Positions 1 through 8,840 of a stretch of 64,000 nucleotides of DNA are shown piece after piece; the stretch's first letter is position 1; each line of letters begins with the position of its first letter. Where the stretch lies: contig NZ_CP132387.1 in NCBI RefSeq assembly GCF_030758755.1, forward strand, positions 1,426,001-1,490,000. Direction: 5' to 3'. This stretch comes from Bartonella apihabitans (lineage in GTDB: Bacteria; Pseudomonadota; Alphaproteobacteria; Rhizobiales; Rhizobiaceae). Position numbers and translations under genes: made by a program. The notes beneath the pieces are model-generated. The model was not told the origin of the DNA. It worked only from the letters and a program-made list of their open reading frames with translations, and searched no databases.

Positions 1-14
1 CATAGAAAACTCCC

Positions 15-689
15 TTAGATTTGCGTTTCATCTGTTTTATTCATATTTTTATGCCCGAAAAGGGCAAAAAATTGCCTTGTCGCCGTGCGCGCTTCACGAA
101 TGATCTCTTCATCATCCATGTGAAAATCGTCACCCAGCAATTTACGTATCTGGACATCGCGAACAACGAGTCCGAAGAAAGTCCGGAATGCATTATCGAG
201 ATTGTCCACTTGCAAAAGTCCGCAATCGCGACCGATTTCCAAAATCGGTTTCAGGCGACGCGCCATTGCATAAGGCCCGCGAAAAAGCACAATATTACCG
301 AGATTGTTTTTGTCCGTACCGGCCTGACTGACTGCAAGCCGGTTAAGCGCAATCGAAGTTGGCGAGGTCAAAACCATCAGCCAATCGCGCGCAAAATGTT
401 CAAGACTGTTAAAAAGTGTTTGTTCATCAACCGCTTCGCGGCTAATCGGTACTGCGCGAACCCTAGACGCCTGCCATTCGACCATTGCTTCAAGAAATGT
501 ATTGCGATCGCCGAACCACTTGTAAAGTGTTTCTTTCGAGCAACTCGCCGCCTTTGCCACTTTCGACATTGTCAATGCCAAATGGTCTTTGACAAGCAAT
601 TGTAATGCCGCGTCCAGAACGTCCTTCTGACGATCTGTCAAATTATTGACCAGAGCATTTGTCGACTGTTGCATGTTCGCTATTTTCAT
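15..689 (-). CDS. TetR/AcrR family transcriptional regulator
   Basis: A 224-residue protein with a TetR-type N-terminal DNA-binding domain at about residues 18-72. The helix-turn-helix is visible around SKVAKAASCSKETLYKWFGD (residues about 43-62), with the usual aromatic pair YKWF after the recognition helix. The rest is an all-helical ligand-binding and dimerisation domain resembling the AefR-like group. The start is the first ATG; a second ATG five codons later is possible. A palindrome just upstream (700-718) is a likely autoregulatory operator, since TetR proteins usually repress their own promoter and a neighbouring gene, here probably beyond the left edge. The inducer cannot be read from the sequence. 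Family call firm, function open. Confidence 0.9.
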   Translation of the reverse strand: MKIANMQQSTNALVNNLTDRQKDVLDAALQLLVKDHLALTMSKVAKAASCSKETLYKWFGDRNTFLEAMVEWQASRVRAVPISREAVDEQTLFNSLEHFARDWLMVLTSPTSIALNRLAVSQAGTDKNNLGNIVLFRGPYAMARRLKPILEIGRDCGLLQVDNLDNAFRTFFGLVVRDVQIRKLLGDDFHMDDEEIIREARTATRQFFALFGHKNMNKTDETQI

Positions 690-699
690 TTTCGTTTGC

Positions 700-718
700 G
701 TACCGTACCGTACGGTTC
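700..718. promoter_or_regulatory. Palindromic operator candidate upstream of the TetR gene
   Basis: The perfect 10-bp palindrome ACCGTACGGT lies at 707-716. It is preceded by a direct near-copy ACCGTACCGT at 702-711, giving three overlapping CCGTAC-type half sites. It sits 11 bases upstream of the regulator's start codon, where a TetR dimer would block its own promoter. Binding is inferred from position and symmetry. Confidence 0.5.
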
Positions 719-871
719 GTAACCATGCTACGAGAAATCGGCAATATCAAGTATTATTTTCAGTAAAAAATTTCTTTTTTGTTTTGAACGAGATTTGTCA
801 GGATAATTTTACCGGCTTTGCTCCCTTCTGGTTCATGAACAAAGCCGGTACGAGACAGATAATTTTGTCTT

Positions 872-2796
872 TCAAACGGTAATCTGGGTGCCTATTTCCA
901 CAACCCGACCGGTTGGAATCTGGAAATATTCGGTTGCATCGGCGGCAGTTCTGGCAAGGAAAATATAGAATTTATCCTGCCACATCGGCATATCGGATTT
1001 GGCCGCAGGTTTGATCGAACGACGGGACACAAAAAAGGATGTCGTCATAATATCGAATTTCCAGCCGAGTTTGCGACATATTGCCAAAGCCTTCGGAATG
1101 TTTGGCTGCTCCATGTAACCGAACGTTAAAGTAACTTGCATGAAACGTTCATTAAACTGGGAAACACGGGCACGATCCACCGAAGGCACACGTGGCGTTG
1201 AAGCCGTATTCACCGTCAATATCACATTGTTTTCATGCAAAACTTTATAATGTTTGAGGCTGTGCATCAAAGCACTGGGTGCGCTCTTCGGATCGCTTGT
1301 CAAAAAGACCGCTGTGCCAGGTACAATGATTGGAGGCTTTTCCGCCATTTTATTAACAATCAGATCAAGCGGTACCTCGGCCTTACGGGTTTTCTGGAAC
1401 AAATGCCGACTGCCCCGAACCCATGTCCACATAACGAGCACAACACTAAAGGCAAGTCCCACCGATACCCAGCCGCCATCATGGATTTTAACGAGATTGG
1501 CACTGAAGAAAAGAAGATCAAGACAGAGAAACGTCAGCGTCGGCACGAGACATAAAGCAAGGCTCCATTTCCAGATGCGTTTCATGACAATGAAAAGCAA
1601 AGAAGTTGTCACAATCATGTTGCCGGTAACCGAAATGCCGTAAGCTGCTGCCAGATTGGAGGATTTTTCAAAGCCGATCACAAGACAAATAACAATCACC
1701 GCAAGAAGCAGATTAACCCGCGGCATATAGATTTGTCCGAGATTCTTTTCCGAAGTGTGCAAAATTTCAAGTCGCGGCAAAATATTGAGCTGGACAGCCT
1801 GACGTGCCATGGAAAAAGCACCTGTTATAACAGCTTGGGAAGCGATCACTGTTGCCATAGTTGCAAGCACAATCATCGGGATGAGCGACCATTCGGGCAA
1901 CATTTGATAAAATGGGTTAATTGTGTTGCGCCCATGAGAAAGAATAAAGGCCCCTGCCCCAAATAATTGAGGACAAGGCATGGAAATACTATCCACAGCC
2001 AGGCTGCAACGATTGGCCGGCGTCCGAAATGGCCTAGATCGGCATAAAGTGCTTCAGCGCCGGTCACCGCCAGAAATACTGCTCCAACTGCCGCAAAGGA
2101 TGTCGCCGGATTGCTGACGATATAGGAAATGGCATACCAGGGAAATAATGATTTCAGAATTGTCAGATCGTCAAATATATGAAAAAGTCCGAAACCACCT
2201 AAAGCCAGAAACCAGACCAGAGTTATCGGCCCGAAGACGATGGCAACCTTGCCTGTGCCAAATCGTTGTACGGCGAAAAGTGCCACCAGAATGACAAGTG
2301 TAAGAGGCACGATAAAAGGCTCAAGATCGGGAGCAACAACCTCCATACCTTCAACCGCAGACAACACTGAAACAGCAGGTGTAATGACGGCATCGCCGAA
2401 AAACAGGGATGCGCCGAGAATGCCGATTCCCAATGCCCAACCACCTTTTCTACGAAAGGTCGAGCGCGCGAGCGCCATAAGGGAGAGAATACCGCCTTCC
2501 CCGTTGTTATCGGCGCGCAAAACAAACACCACATATTTGATTGTAACAATAAGCAGTAAAGCCCAGAATATCAGGGAAATTACGCCATAAACGTCATATT
2601 TCAAAATGTCATGGTTTCCGACACCAGCGCGTAAGGCCTCACGGAAAGCATAAATCGGGCTGGTACCGATATCGCCATAGACAACGCCGATAGCGCCAAT
2701 CAAAAGGAGTAAAAAACTCTCTTTCGAATGGTCATTATTTTCATCAGCTGTCGTGAGATCGTCGCTCACAGCGTCAATATCTTGAGGGTCCGCCAT
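872..2796 (-). CDS. kup: Kup-type potassium uptake protein, split by a single-base frameshift
   Basis: Low-affinity K+/H+ symporter of the inner membrane (KUP/HAK/KT family). The N-terminal piece (1873-2796) carries the family hallmark VVYGDIGTSPIYAFREA near residue 40 and about eight hydrophobic segments. The second piece (872-1996) continues with ATVIASQAVITGAFSMARQA, more membrane spans and the cytoplasmic tail. The two frames meet at 1949-1960: adding one G to a GGGG run on the coding strand restores YLGQGAFILSHG and gives about 641 residues, a normal length. Everything on both sides is well conserved, so I read the break as a one-base deletion, probably a sequencing error. If real, the transporter would be inactive. 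Confidence 0.88.
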
Positions 2797-2897
2797 AGCG
2801 CAATCCTTTCAGCCGAAATTTCAATTGTGTTAAAGAGATCAAAAACGGGCAAAAGGTTACCCGAACTATTTATTTCAGTTGATACCCGATCGGGCAG

Positions 2898-3635
2898 TTA
2901 AATGGCCAACGCCCTTTTGAACCTTAGAACGGTTTCCCTCATTCCATGTTCCAAAGCATCTGCAATAAGTCCGTGACCGATCGAAACTTCATAAAGCCAT
3001 GGCACGTTTTTGACAAGGGGGGCGAGATTGGGCACTGTCAAATCATGCCCGGCATTGACAAGAAGCCCCAACTGTTTTGCCTTTTCAGCAACAAGTGTCA
3101 CCGCTTCGAGCGCGAGCAACTGTTTTTTATCACTGTCATAGGCGTCACCATAAAGGCCGGTATAAATCTCGATACCGTCGGCACCCAGCGCTTTTGCTCT
3201 ATCAAGGCCGTCAATCACCGGATTTACAAATAAAATAACGCGGATCGAGCGGTCTTTCAGCCGTTTGATAATCGGTTCCAAAAACGCACTATCCTTCGCA
3301 AAATTCCAGCCGTGATCGGAAGTCGATTGTTGAGGAGAGTTGGGAACCAATGTTATCTGGTTGGCATAAGTTTCAGCCAAATCGAGAAAGTTGTCGTCAG
3401 GATAACCTTCAATATTGAATTCCCGATTTGGAAATTCATCATCGATCAAACGGCGTATATCGGGAAGATCGGTAAACCTTATATGGCGCTGGTCAGGACG
3501 CGGATGAACAGTAATGCCGTCAGCACCGGCGTCAAGCGCAATGCGTCCCATACCGACAACGCTCGGCCAAGGCAAATTCCGGCGGTTGCGCAACACCGCG
3601 ATGGCGTTAAGATTAACCGAAAGTTTTATTGTCAT
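2898..3635 (-). CDS. pdxJ: Pyridoxine 5'-phosphate synthase
   Basis: Cytoplasmic enzyme of vitamin B6 synthesis. It condenses 1-deoxy-xylulose 5-phosphate with 3-amino-2-oxopropyl phosphate to pyridoxine 5'-phosphate in the DXP-dependent route. The 245-residue TIM-barrel protein shows [14 protein letters not shown] at the N-terminus, [16 protein letters not shown] (phosphate and substrate loop), [21 protein letters not shown] and [15 protein letters not shown] in the expected order. The VNLNAIA variant is typical of the rhizobial branch. I chose the ATG at 3635, six bases after an AGGTG ribosome site, over a GTG three codons upstream. It is probably transcribed alone, divergently from the SpoIIAA-like gene. 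Confidence 0.95.
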   Translation of the reverse strand: MTIKLSVNLNAIAVLRNRRNLPWPSVVGMGRIALDAGADGITVHPRPDQRHIRFTDLPDIRRLIDDEFPNREFNIEGYPDDNFLDLAETYANQITLVPNSPQQSTSDHGWNFAKDSAFLEPIIKRLKDRSIRVILFVNPVIDGLDRAKALGADGIEIYTGLYGDAYDSDKKQLLALEAVTLVAEKAKQLGLLVNAGHDLTVPNLAPLVKNVPWLYEVSIGHGLIADALEHGMRETVLRFKRALAI

Positions 3636-3740
3636 CGACAGCACCTATAAAGTCCGCTTAAAATCTGTAGTATTGAAAACTTCAAACCTTATACAAAATT
3701 CTACATATAACTTAATTGAGCCACAAGAAAGGTCAAAAGC

Positions 3741-4136
3741 ATGTTACCCGAAGATACAATACCGGTGATCTCCAAGATCAAAACCAACCGCGCCGGTGCA
3801 ATCGGTTTTTCTATTAACGGTGTGCTTGCGTCTTCCGATGTGGAAAATCTCTATGGACTTTTTGAAGCGGAAGCAGAAGGCTTCGACCATATAGATATGA
3901 TTGTCATTTTTAAAGAATATGACGGAATTGATTGGGAAAGCCTCTTTAACGAAGACACAGCCAAGATCAGAGCAGAAGCTTTCAAAAAATTAAGGCGTTA
4001 TGCCATTGTCGGCGGCCCCTCCTGGCTCAATCTGGCAGTTGAATTTTTCCGGCCTTTCGGGCGTGTCGAAACAAAATGGTTTGCTTCCGAAAATATTGAT
4101 AAAGCCTGGGACTATATCGAAGCAAAACCTGTTTGA
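3741..4136 (+). CDS. SpoIIAA-like (STAS-fold) family protein
   Basis: A 131-residue soluble protein of the SpoIIAA-like family (PF11964 type), recognised from its alternating beta-alpha pattern, HIDMIVIFKEYDGIDWESLF in the middle and VGGPSWLNLAVEFFRPFG near residue 95. Members have a STAS-like fold, and some bind lipids or nucleotides, but their role is largely unknown. The protein is complete, with length typical for the family. The ATG follows the ribosome site AGAAAGG. It is divergent from pdxJ and has no evident operon partner. Family assignment good, function unknown. Confidence 0.8.
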   Translation: MLPEDTIPVISKIKTNRAGAIGFSINGVLASSDVENLYGLFEAEAEGFDHIDMIVIFKEYDGIDWESLFNEDTAKIRAEAFKKLRRYAIVGGPSWLNLAVEFFRPFGRVETKWFASENIDKAWDYIEAKPV

Positions 4137-4725
4137 TCATATCAAACATTCAACTTTTACGTTGTTTCTGACGGGCGGTAAAAAACCGGTTTATCCATGA
4201 AAAATGCGACCGCAACATGCTTTCCCCAACCGGATTTCTGATATTATCGGCAAGAAACGCCGCAAAAGACTTAACCCTATTGATATTGATAGCAATAGCC
4301 AAGCCGATATAGCTTCAAAAGAACCGGCATTTGTCTAAAGACAACAGATGACAGAATTGTTGTTCTCACCGTTGGTTTATAGCCGAAGCAAAGCTGCTGC
4401 ATCATTTAAAATAACCGATGGTTCCTGTTTTCTACAAAACCGGCTTTAATAAAGTTGGATAGCGCTGTTTTATGAATATTTTTGCCAATATTCGAATCCG
4501 GTTAAAACCGGAGCTCGAAGTTTTCCACCCGATTGGAACTTTTGCCCGCACAAAGGACGGCCGGACAGAATAGCTGCACTACGGCGTGCCCCCATTTTCT
4601 ATATCGGTTGTTGATAAACTCAAAAAAATGAACGGTTTTTTCTGACAATTCCTGTGCATTTTTATCAAAATTATCAATATTTAAGGTTATTATCCGTTCA
4701 AATAAACTTGCAGACCAATAGTCTC
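4137..4725. other. Intergenic region without a recognisable gene
   Basis: About 590 bases between the SpoIIAA-like gene and the dctA promoter. The only open frame is a 76-codon minus-strand stretch at 4502-4732 with no family resemblance and no ribosome site. I do not call it a gene. No clear terminator follows the upstream gene. Confidence 0.5.
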
Positions 4726-4754
4726 TTGGCATATGACTTGCTAGACTTTATTGT
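4726..4754 (+). promoter_or_regulatory. Sigma-70-type promoter candidate for dctA
   Basis: TTGGCA (4726-4731) and TATTGT (4749-4754) are separated by 17 bases, a good match to the housekeeping consensus spacing. Transcription would start near 4760, exactly at the first arm of the structured leader that follows. No sigma-54 GG-N10-GC element, typical of rhizobial dctA promoters, was seen. Confidence 0.5.
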
Positions 4755-4758
4755 AGAA

Positions 4759-4826
4759 GTCGACCGGGTGGTGGCCGAGGAGCCGCCGATGCAACATGAG
4801 TAATAGCACGGTCGATCAGAGGGAGG
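4759..4826 (+). promoter_or_regulatory. Structured 5' leader of dctA
   Basis: Perfect inverted arms TCGACCG (4760-4766) and CGGTCGA (4809-4815) would form a closing stem. Inside it, GGTGGC (4770-4775) pairs with GCCGCC (4782-4787) around a CGAGGA loop. The second outer arm ends just before the strong ribosome site GGGAGG at 4821-4826. The structure could therefore influence ribosome access or mRNA stability. The pairing is seen directly; the regulatory role is inference. It does not match a riboswitch class that I can name. Confidence 0.5.
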
Positions 4827-4830
4827 CTTC

Positions 4831-6172
4831 ATGGCTTACAAAATTGAACAAATGAAACAACCACATCATCGTCGTGCGCTCTATAAAGTACTTTATGTAC
4901 AGGTAATATTCGCGATTATCTGTGGTATTTTGCTCGGATATTTTTATCCTGATGTCGGTGCATCGTTGAAGCCACTTGGTGATGCCTTCATCAAATTGGT
5001 TAAGATGATTATCGCACCGGTTATCTTTTTGACCATTGTAAGTGGTATTGCCGGTATGAGCGACTTGAAAAAAGTCGGACGGGTTGCCGGTAAATGCATG
5101 CTTTATTTTATCACCTTTTCAACTCTGGCCTTGATTGTCGGTTTGATCATCGGAAATGTGTTGGAACCGGGTGCCGGAATGCACATTGATCCGGCTTCGC
5201 TCGACACCGCTGCGGTCAAAGTTTACGCCGAAAAAGCCCATGATGCATCAATCGTCAAATTCTTGATGAACATCATTCCTTCCACTGTGGTTTCGGCTTT
5301 TGCAGAAGGTGACATTCTTCAGGTACTGTTCTTTTCCATATTGTTCGGTATTGCTTTGGGATCAGTTGGTGAACGTGGCCGTCCTATTCTGGATTTCATC
5401 CATGCTCTTTCCACACCGATTTTCAAATTGGTAGCCATTCTCATGAAAGCAGCTCCTATCGGCGCTTTCGGTGCTATGGCCTTCACAATCGGCAAATACG
5501 GTATTCATTCGGTCATCAACCTGTTCTTCCTTGTCGCAACCTTCTATATCACCTCGATTTTGTTTGTTGTCGTCATTCTCGGGCCGTCTGCCGCTATAAC
5601 GGCATTTCGATCTTCAGAGTGATTTGCTACATCAAGGATGAATTGCTACTGGTTCTCGGTACTTCCTCTTCCGAAGCAGCGTTACCGACCTTGATGGAAA
5701 AGATGGAAAATGCAGGAGCAAAAAAATCGGTCGTTGGTCTGGTTATTCCGACAGGCTATTCGTTCAACCTCGACGGTACCAACATCTATATGACATTGGC
5801 TACGTTGTTCATCGCACAAGCTTTGGATATTAATCTCACCCTCGAGCACCAGATCCTTATTCTTGTTGTCGCGATGATCTCCTCGAAGGTGCTGCCGGTG
5901 TGACCGGCGCTGGTTTTATTACGCTGGCCGCTACACTTGGCGCTGTTCCGGCTATTCCTGTTGCCGGTATGGCAATTATTCTCGGTATCGACCGTTTCAT
6001 GTCGGAATGTCGTGCATTGACCAATCTCGTCGGTAATGCGGTTGCCTGTATTGTGGTTGCACGTTGGGAAAACGAGCTTGACACAGTCCAACTTCACAAG
6101 GTTCTAGGCGGGCATGAACATCAACATGGTCATCATCATGTTGAAGAACCGAAAAGTGGAGATGCGCATTAA
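4831..6172 (+). CDS. dctA: C4-dicarboxylate/H+ or Na+ symporter of the DctA (DAACS) family, with two frameshifts
   Basis: Inner-membrane carrier for succinate, fumarate and malate, or for glutamate/aspartate, since the family is shared. Three successive frames (4831-5622, 5619-5903, 5900-6172) together give about 447 residues of a standard DctA. It has eight membrane spans, the reentrant-loop motif [11 protein letters not shown], the signature [13 protein letters not shown] and [13 protein letters not shown]. The frames join when one G is added to GGG at 5581-5583 and one to GG at 5888-5889, so both breaks look like one-base run deletions. The C-terminus has an unusual histidine-rich stretch (HEHQHGHHH). 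Ribosome site GGGAGG lies 4 bases before the ATG. Substrate specificity cannot be fixed by eye. Confidence 0.88.
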
Positions 6173-6210
6173 CGCCATTCCACTTTTCCGGAATGCTTGA
6201 TAAATTGATG

Positions 6211-6244
6211 AAAAAGCCCCGACACAACGGGGCTTTTTCTTTTC
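6211..6244 (+). terminator. Intrinsic terminator after dctA, probably bidirectional
   Basis: AAAAAGCCCC (6211-6220) pairs with GGGGCTTTTT (6229-6238) across a short GACACAAC loop, followed by more T residues. It lies between convergent dctA and the DUF2853 gene and can serve both. Confidence 0.85.
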
Positions 6245-6382
6245 TGTCCACACGAGTTTTTTTAAAAATACACCTTCAGCATTTTTAAAAATGACGGATT
6301 TCAAAATCGTTTTTAAATAGCTTTTAAACTTTGCCGACATAGCAAAGGGAGCTTCTCAAACGATATTTTCTCACTCCATACG

Positions 6383-6688
6383 TCAAATTTTGCTTAAAAG
6401 CCCCAATTCTTTGGCAACAAAATAATAAAATGTCACCCGATTCTTCATATGTTCCGTTTTCAGTAATTCAGCGGCCTTTTTCACTGCGAGTTTGCTCTTT
6501 TGCGCGTCTGCACCAAGCTTTTCTTCCGCCCATTTTTCAACCCGTTGAAGCTCTTTCTGATCGCTTACAGCAACCTCTGCAGCATCGCGATTTTGCAAAG
6601 CAAGCGACAAACGGTTCTCAAGCCGTTTGACTGCATCCTCGTCGGGTTTTGCGTCATATTTTTTTATTTGCTCCAAATGGTTCTTCAT
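6383..6688 (-). CDS. DUF2853 family protein
   Basis: A 101-residue, highly charged, all-helical cytoplasmic protein. It matches the DUF2853 pattern: IKKYDAKPDEDAVKRLENRL at the start, RDAAEVAVSDQKELQRV in the middle and NRVTFYYFVAKELGLL at the end. Members are small single-domain proteins of unknown function, common in Alphaproteobacteria. Length and ends are complete. It stands alone, convergent with dctA and divergent from ssrA. Confidence 0.8.
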   Translation of the reverse strand: MKNHLEQIKKYDAKPDEDAVKRLENRLSLALQNRDAAEVAVSDQKELQRVEKWAEEKLGADAQKSKLAVKKAAELLKTEHMKNRVTFYYFVAKELGLLSKI

Positions 6689-6889
6689 TGATTTCAGGCT
6701 CCTATCGGAAAAATTGGTGATATTTTTTTAAACGACCGGTTAATTGATCTTCCGTTAAACCCGTTTCGGACTTTATGCCCCTGAAAAAATCAGAGTCAGC
6801 GCCGGACAGGTTCGGTATTTTTTTGATCTTTACCAAGTAGAAAATAGAGCGCGAAAAAGTTAGACAACCCCCCTTCCCTCTTTACCTTG

Positions 6890-7245
6890 ATTTACCTATA
6901 TTGGGCGTGCTGGCTTGCCAGCTATGGTAATAAATGGACAGTGTAATAAACCCATTGGACCCGGGGCGGTACCTGGCGCCTCCACCACAACCAAAACGGC
7001 TCACGCTTTGTAGCTGTTTTTGTTATGAAGGGGGCGAAACAGGATCGACAAGGGCGTAAAGATTGCTCTTTTACCCGGCATTGTACCACCGTTATCGGGC
7101 TACTTAAGTAGTTGCAAATGACAACTATGCGGAAGCTCGTCTCGCTGCTTAATTGCGGCGCGAACGCTTCAAATTAAGTCTTGGACCTTCGCCGGTCCAA
7201 GCGGGGTTCGGAGGCACCTGGCAACAGAAGCCTTCACTATCTGTC
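6890..7245 (+). ncRNA. ssrA: Permuted two-piece tmRNA (ssrA)
   Basis: Transfer-messenger RNA that rescues stalled ribosomes and tags incomplete proteins. It is circularly permuted as in other Alphaproteobacteria: the acceptor piece comes first and ends GGCGCCTCCACCA (CCA at 6985-6987). A 42-base spacer follows, then the coding piece beginning GGGGGCG at 7030. The acceptor stem is confirmed by pairing GGGGGCG with CGCCTCC (one G-T wobble). The tag frame at 7114-7152 reads ANDNYAEARLAA then TAA. After it come the hairpin TTGGACC/GGTCCAA and further pseudoknot-like pairs. Identity is firm; the outer ends (about 6890 and 7245) are estimates. The tag-adaptor gene sspB lies immediately downstream. 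Confidence 0.93.
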
Positions 7246-7507
7246 TGTAAGCGTTCTCTCTATTTGTTTTATTGGTAGAAATTTACTGCTCTTGTTTCTC
7301 TTGGGGGAGAGCCTTGAATTGGAGCGGAAGCCATTCCTGAAGTTTTTTGTTTTGGTCAAAAACAAAGCCGGAAGACATTATCATACAGGAATTCAAGAAA
7401 ATTTTTGAGGAGATTTTGATTGCCTCATTGCATAAAGACCGTCTACATTGCATTAGAGATGATTGCCAAGTTTGGATAACATACATCGGAGAAGGAACAG
7501 GTTTTCA

Positions 7508-8089
7508 ATGGTTCATGATCAGATCCGTTATGACATTCTCGTTCAGGACGCTTTGCGGAGTGTTATTCGCAAAGTTTTGTCTGAAGTAGCAAAAGCCGGC
7601 CTTCCGGGCGACCATCATTTTTTCATTACATTTCTGACGAACGCCCCGGGCGTGAAAATTTCCTCACGCCTTAAAGAACGTTATCCCGATCAGATGACAA
7701 TTGTTTTGCAACACCAGTTCTGGGATTTGAACGTTTCCGAAAGCGGTTTCGAAGTCAGTCTTTCTTTCGGTGATGTTCCCGAACGTCTGGTTATACCTTT
7801 TTCTGCTGTTCAGGTATTTTATGATCCTACGGCTGCTTTCGAAGCAGCGTTCGATCTCGCATCCGATCTTCCGAAGAGTGATAATGACAGTCCGGACGTG
7901 AAGACACTTGCAAAAGAGACCGAGGGCGGCGAGCTTACCATTCTTGCAGACAAGAAAGACAAGAAAAAATCTGCTGTTAAATTGAAGTCACATTCAAAGA
8001 CAGAAACCGAAAAAGACGGTCAACAAACGCCAAAAGAAAAGAAACCGTCAGCAGATGTTGTCTCGCTTGATGCGTTTCGCAAGAAATAA
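7508..8089 (+). CDS. sspB: ClpXP adaptor protein SspB (alpha type)
   Basis: SspB binds the ssrA tag and delivers tagged proteins to the ClpXP protease. The 193-residue protein begins MVHDQIRYDILVQDALRSVI and has the family core HHFFITFLT, LKERYPDQMTIVLQHQFWDL and LSFGDVPERLVIPFSAV (residues about 35-115). A charged, lysine-rich linker follows. The last ten residues, VSLDAFRKK, are the expected ClpX-docking tail. I chose the ATG at 7508, which opens the conserved N-terminus; an upstream in-frame ATG at 7463 would add 15 atypical residues. Its position 260 bases behind ssrA puts tag and adaptor in one locus, and it heads a tight run with the next two small genes. Confidence 0.93.
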   Translation: MVHDQIRYDILVQDALRSVIRKVLSEVAKAGLPGDHHFFITFLTNAPGVKISSRLKERYPDQMTIVLQHQFWDLNVSESGFEVSLSFGDVPERLVIPFSAVQVFYDPTAAFEAAFDLASDLPKSDNDSPDVKTLAKETEGGELTILADKKDKKKSAVKLKSHSKTETEKDGQQTPKEKKPSADVVSLDAFRKK

Positions 8090-8100
8090 GGCGTTTTTTC

Positions 8101-8292
8101 ATGGCTGATCTGGTCAATTTAAGGCAATTTCGCAAACAGAAAAAACGTCAGAATGACGAAACAAAAGCAAATGAAAATCGCGTCATTTTCGGCCGCACGA
8201 AAGTCGAGCGCAATTTCGACGAAAAGCAAAAACAAAAAACCGCAAGTTTTCTTGATTTGAGAAAAATTCGGCACGACAAAGATGAAGGATGA
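8101..8292 (+). CDS. DUF4169 family protein
   Basis: A 63-residue, very basic protein starting MADLVNLRQFRKQKKR and containing ENRVIFGRTKVER, the DUF4169 signature. The family is short, alphaproteobacterial and uncharacterised. It starts 11 bases after sspB and its end overlaps the next gene by 11 bases, so the three are almost certainly cotranscribed. A nucleic-acid contact is conceivable from the charge, but there is no direct evidence. Confidence 0.8.
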   Translation: MADLVNLRQFRKQKKRQNDETKANENRVIFGRTKVERNFDEKQKQKTASFLDLRKIRHDKDEG

Positions 8293-8548
8293 AATTCTTT
8301 CTTCAATCGCCGCGCTAGACTGGCAAAAAGCACAATCGAAAAAGATTTCGGTGCGCATTGACGGTCATGCAACAAGTATTTCCCTCGAAGAAGCCTATAT
8401 CGACATTTTGTTGCGCGAAGCGGAAGCTCAGGGCCTATCTTTTGCCAGCCTCGTTACATGTGTCGATGAGGCAAGACCGACCGGAGTTAACCTTTCAGCC
8501 TCTTTACGCCTTTTTGCACTCGAATTGGCGCAGCATTCCAAAGCATGA
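8282..8548 (+). CDS. Ribbon-helix-helix domain protein
   Basis: An 88-residue protein with a ribbon-helix-helix-type core: KKISVRIDGHATSISLEEAY (strand then first helix) followed by FASLVTCVDEARPTGVNLSA and a C-terminal helix. It resembles the RHH_4 family found beside DUF4169 genes in rhizobia. Such proteins are presumed dimeric DNA binders, but no target is known. It overlaps the previous gene by 11 bases (ATG within the DUF4169 end), suggesting translational coupling. Confidence 0.75.
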   Translation: MKDEILSSIAALDWQKAQSKKISVRIDGHATSISLEEAYIDILLREAEAQGLSFASLVTCVDEARPTGVNLSASLRLFALELAQHSKA

Positions 8549-8686
8549 CACCCCCGCCTCGTATCGGGCTATCGTTACTTGAACGTGGTAAACGGCATTA
8601 CAGCGTTATGTGCCGGTTATGCCCGTCAACAAAGCAAGGCCAATCGGGATATATCTTTGTCCATCTTTGGCAAAGTTGCCTCCGAT

Positions 8687-8700
8687 TTGACATAAGTCAA
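8687..8700. promoter_or_regulatory. FNR/FixK/DNR-type palindrome
   Basis: TTGACATAAGTCAA is a perfect TTGAC-N4-GTCAA palindrome, close to the TTGAT-N4-ATCAA consensus of the Crp/FNR family. It lies about 140 bases upstream of the kinase-like gene. An oxygen or nitric-oxide responsive site is possible, but one 14-base match is weak evidence. Confidence 0.35.
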
Positions 8701-8840
8701 ATATGAACAAGTGGCAAAACATGCAATTTTCTGTAAAAAATTGACAATAATAGTTATTTCCTCTCTTTTCTTCTTTATAATTTTACCCGATTTGAACAAA
8801 CGGACTTGATAGAAGAGAGCCAACCGTCTAACTCAACACT

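Noticed and set aside
646..882. 78-codon plus-strand frame between the TetR gene and kup
   Set aside because: It overlaps the TetR start and operator and has no homology-like pattern.
872..2796. Programmed ribosomal frameshifting as the explanation for split genes
   Set aside because: The eleven sites share no slippery heptamer plus stimulator and affect unrelated genes; missing G/C bases in runs point to sequence errors.
4502..4732. 76-codon minus-strand open frame in the gap before dctA
   Set aside because: No recognisable domain, no ribosome site, and it would overlap the dctA promoter.
7181..7486. Open frames of 67-75 codons across the ssrA region and its downstream flank
   Set aside because: They overlap the tmRNA coding piece and the sspB leader and have no protein-like features.
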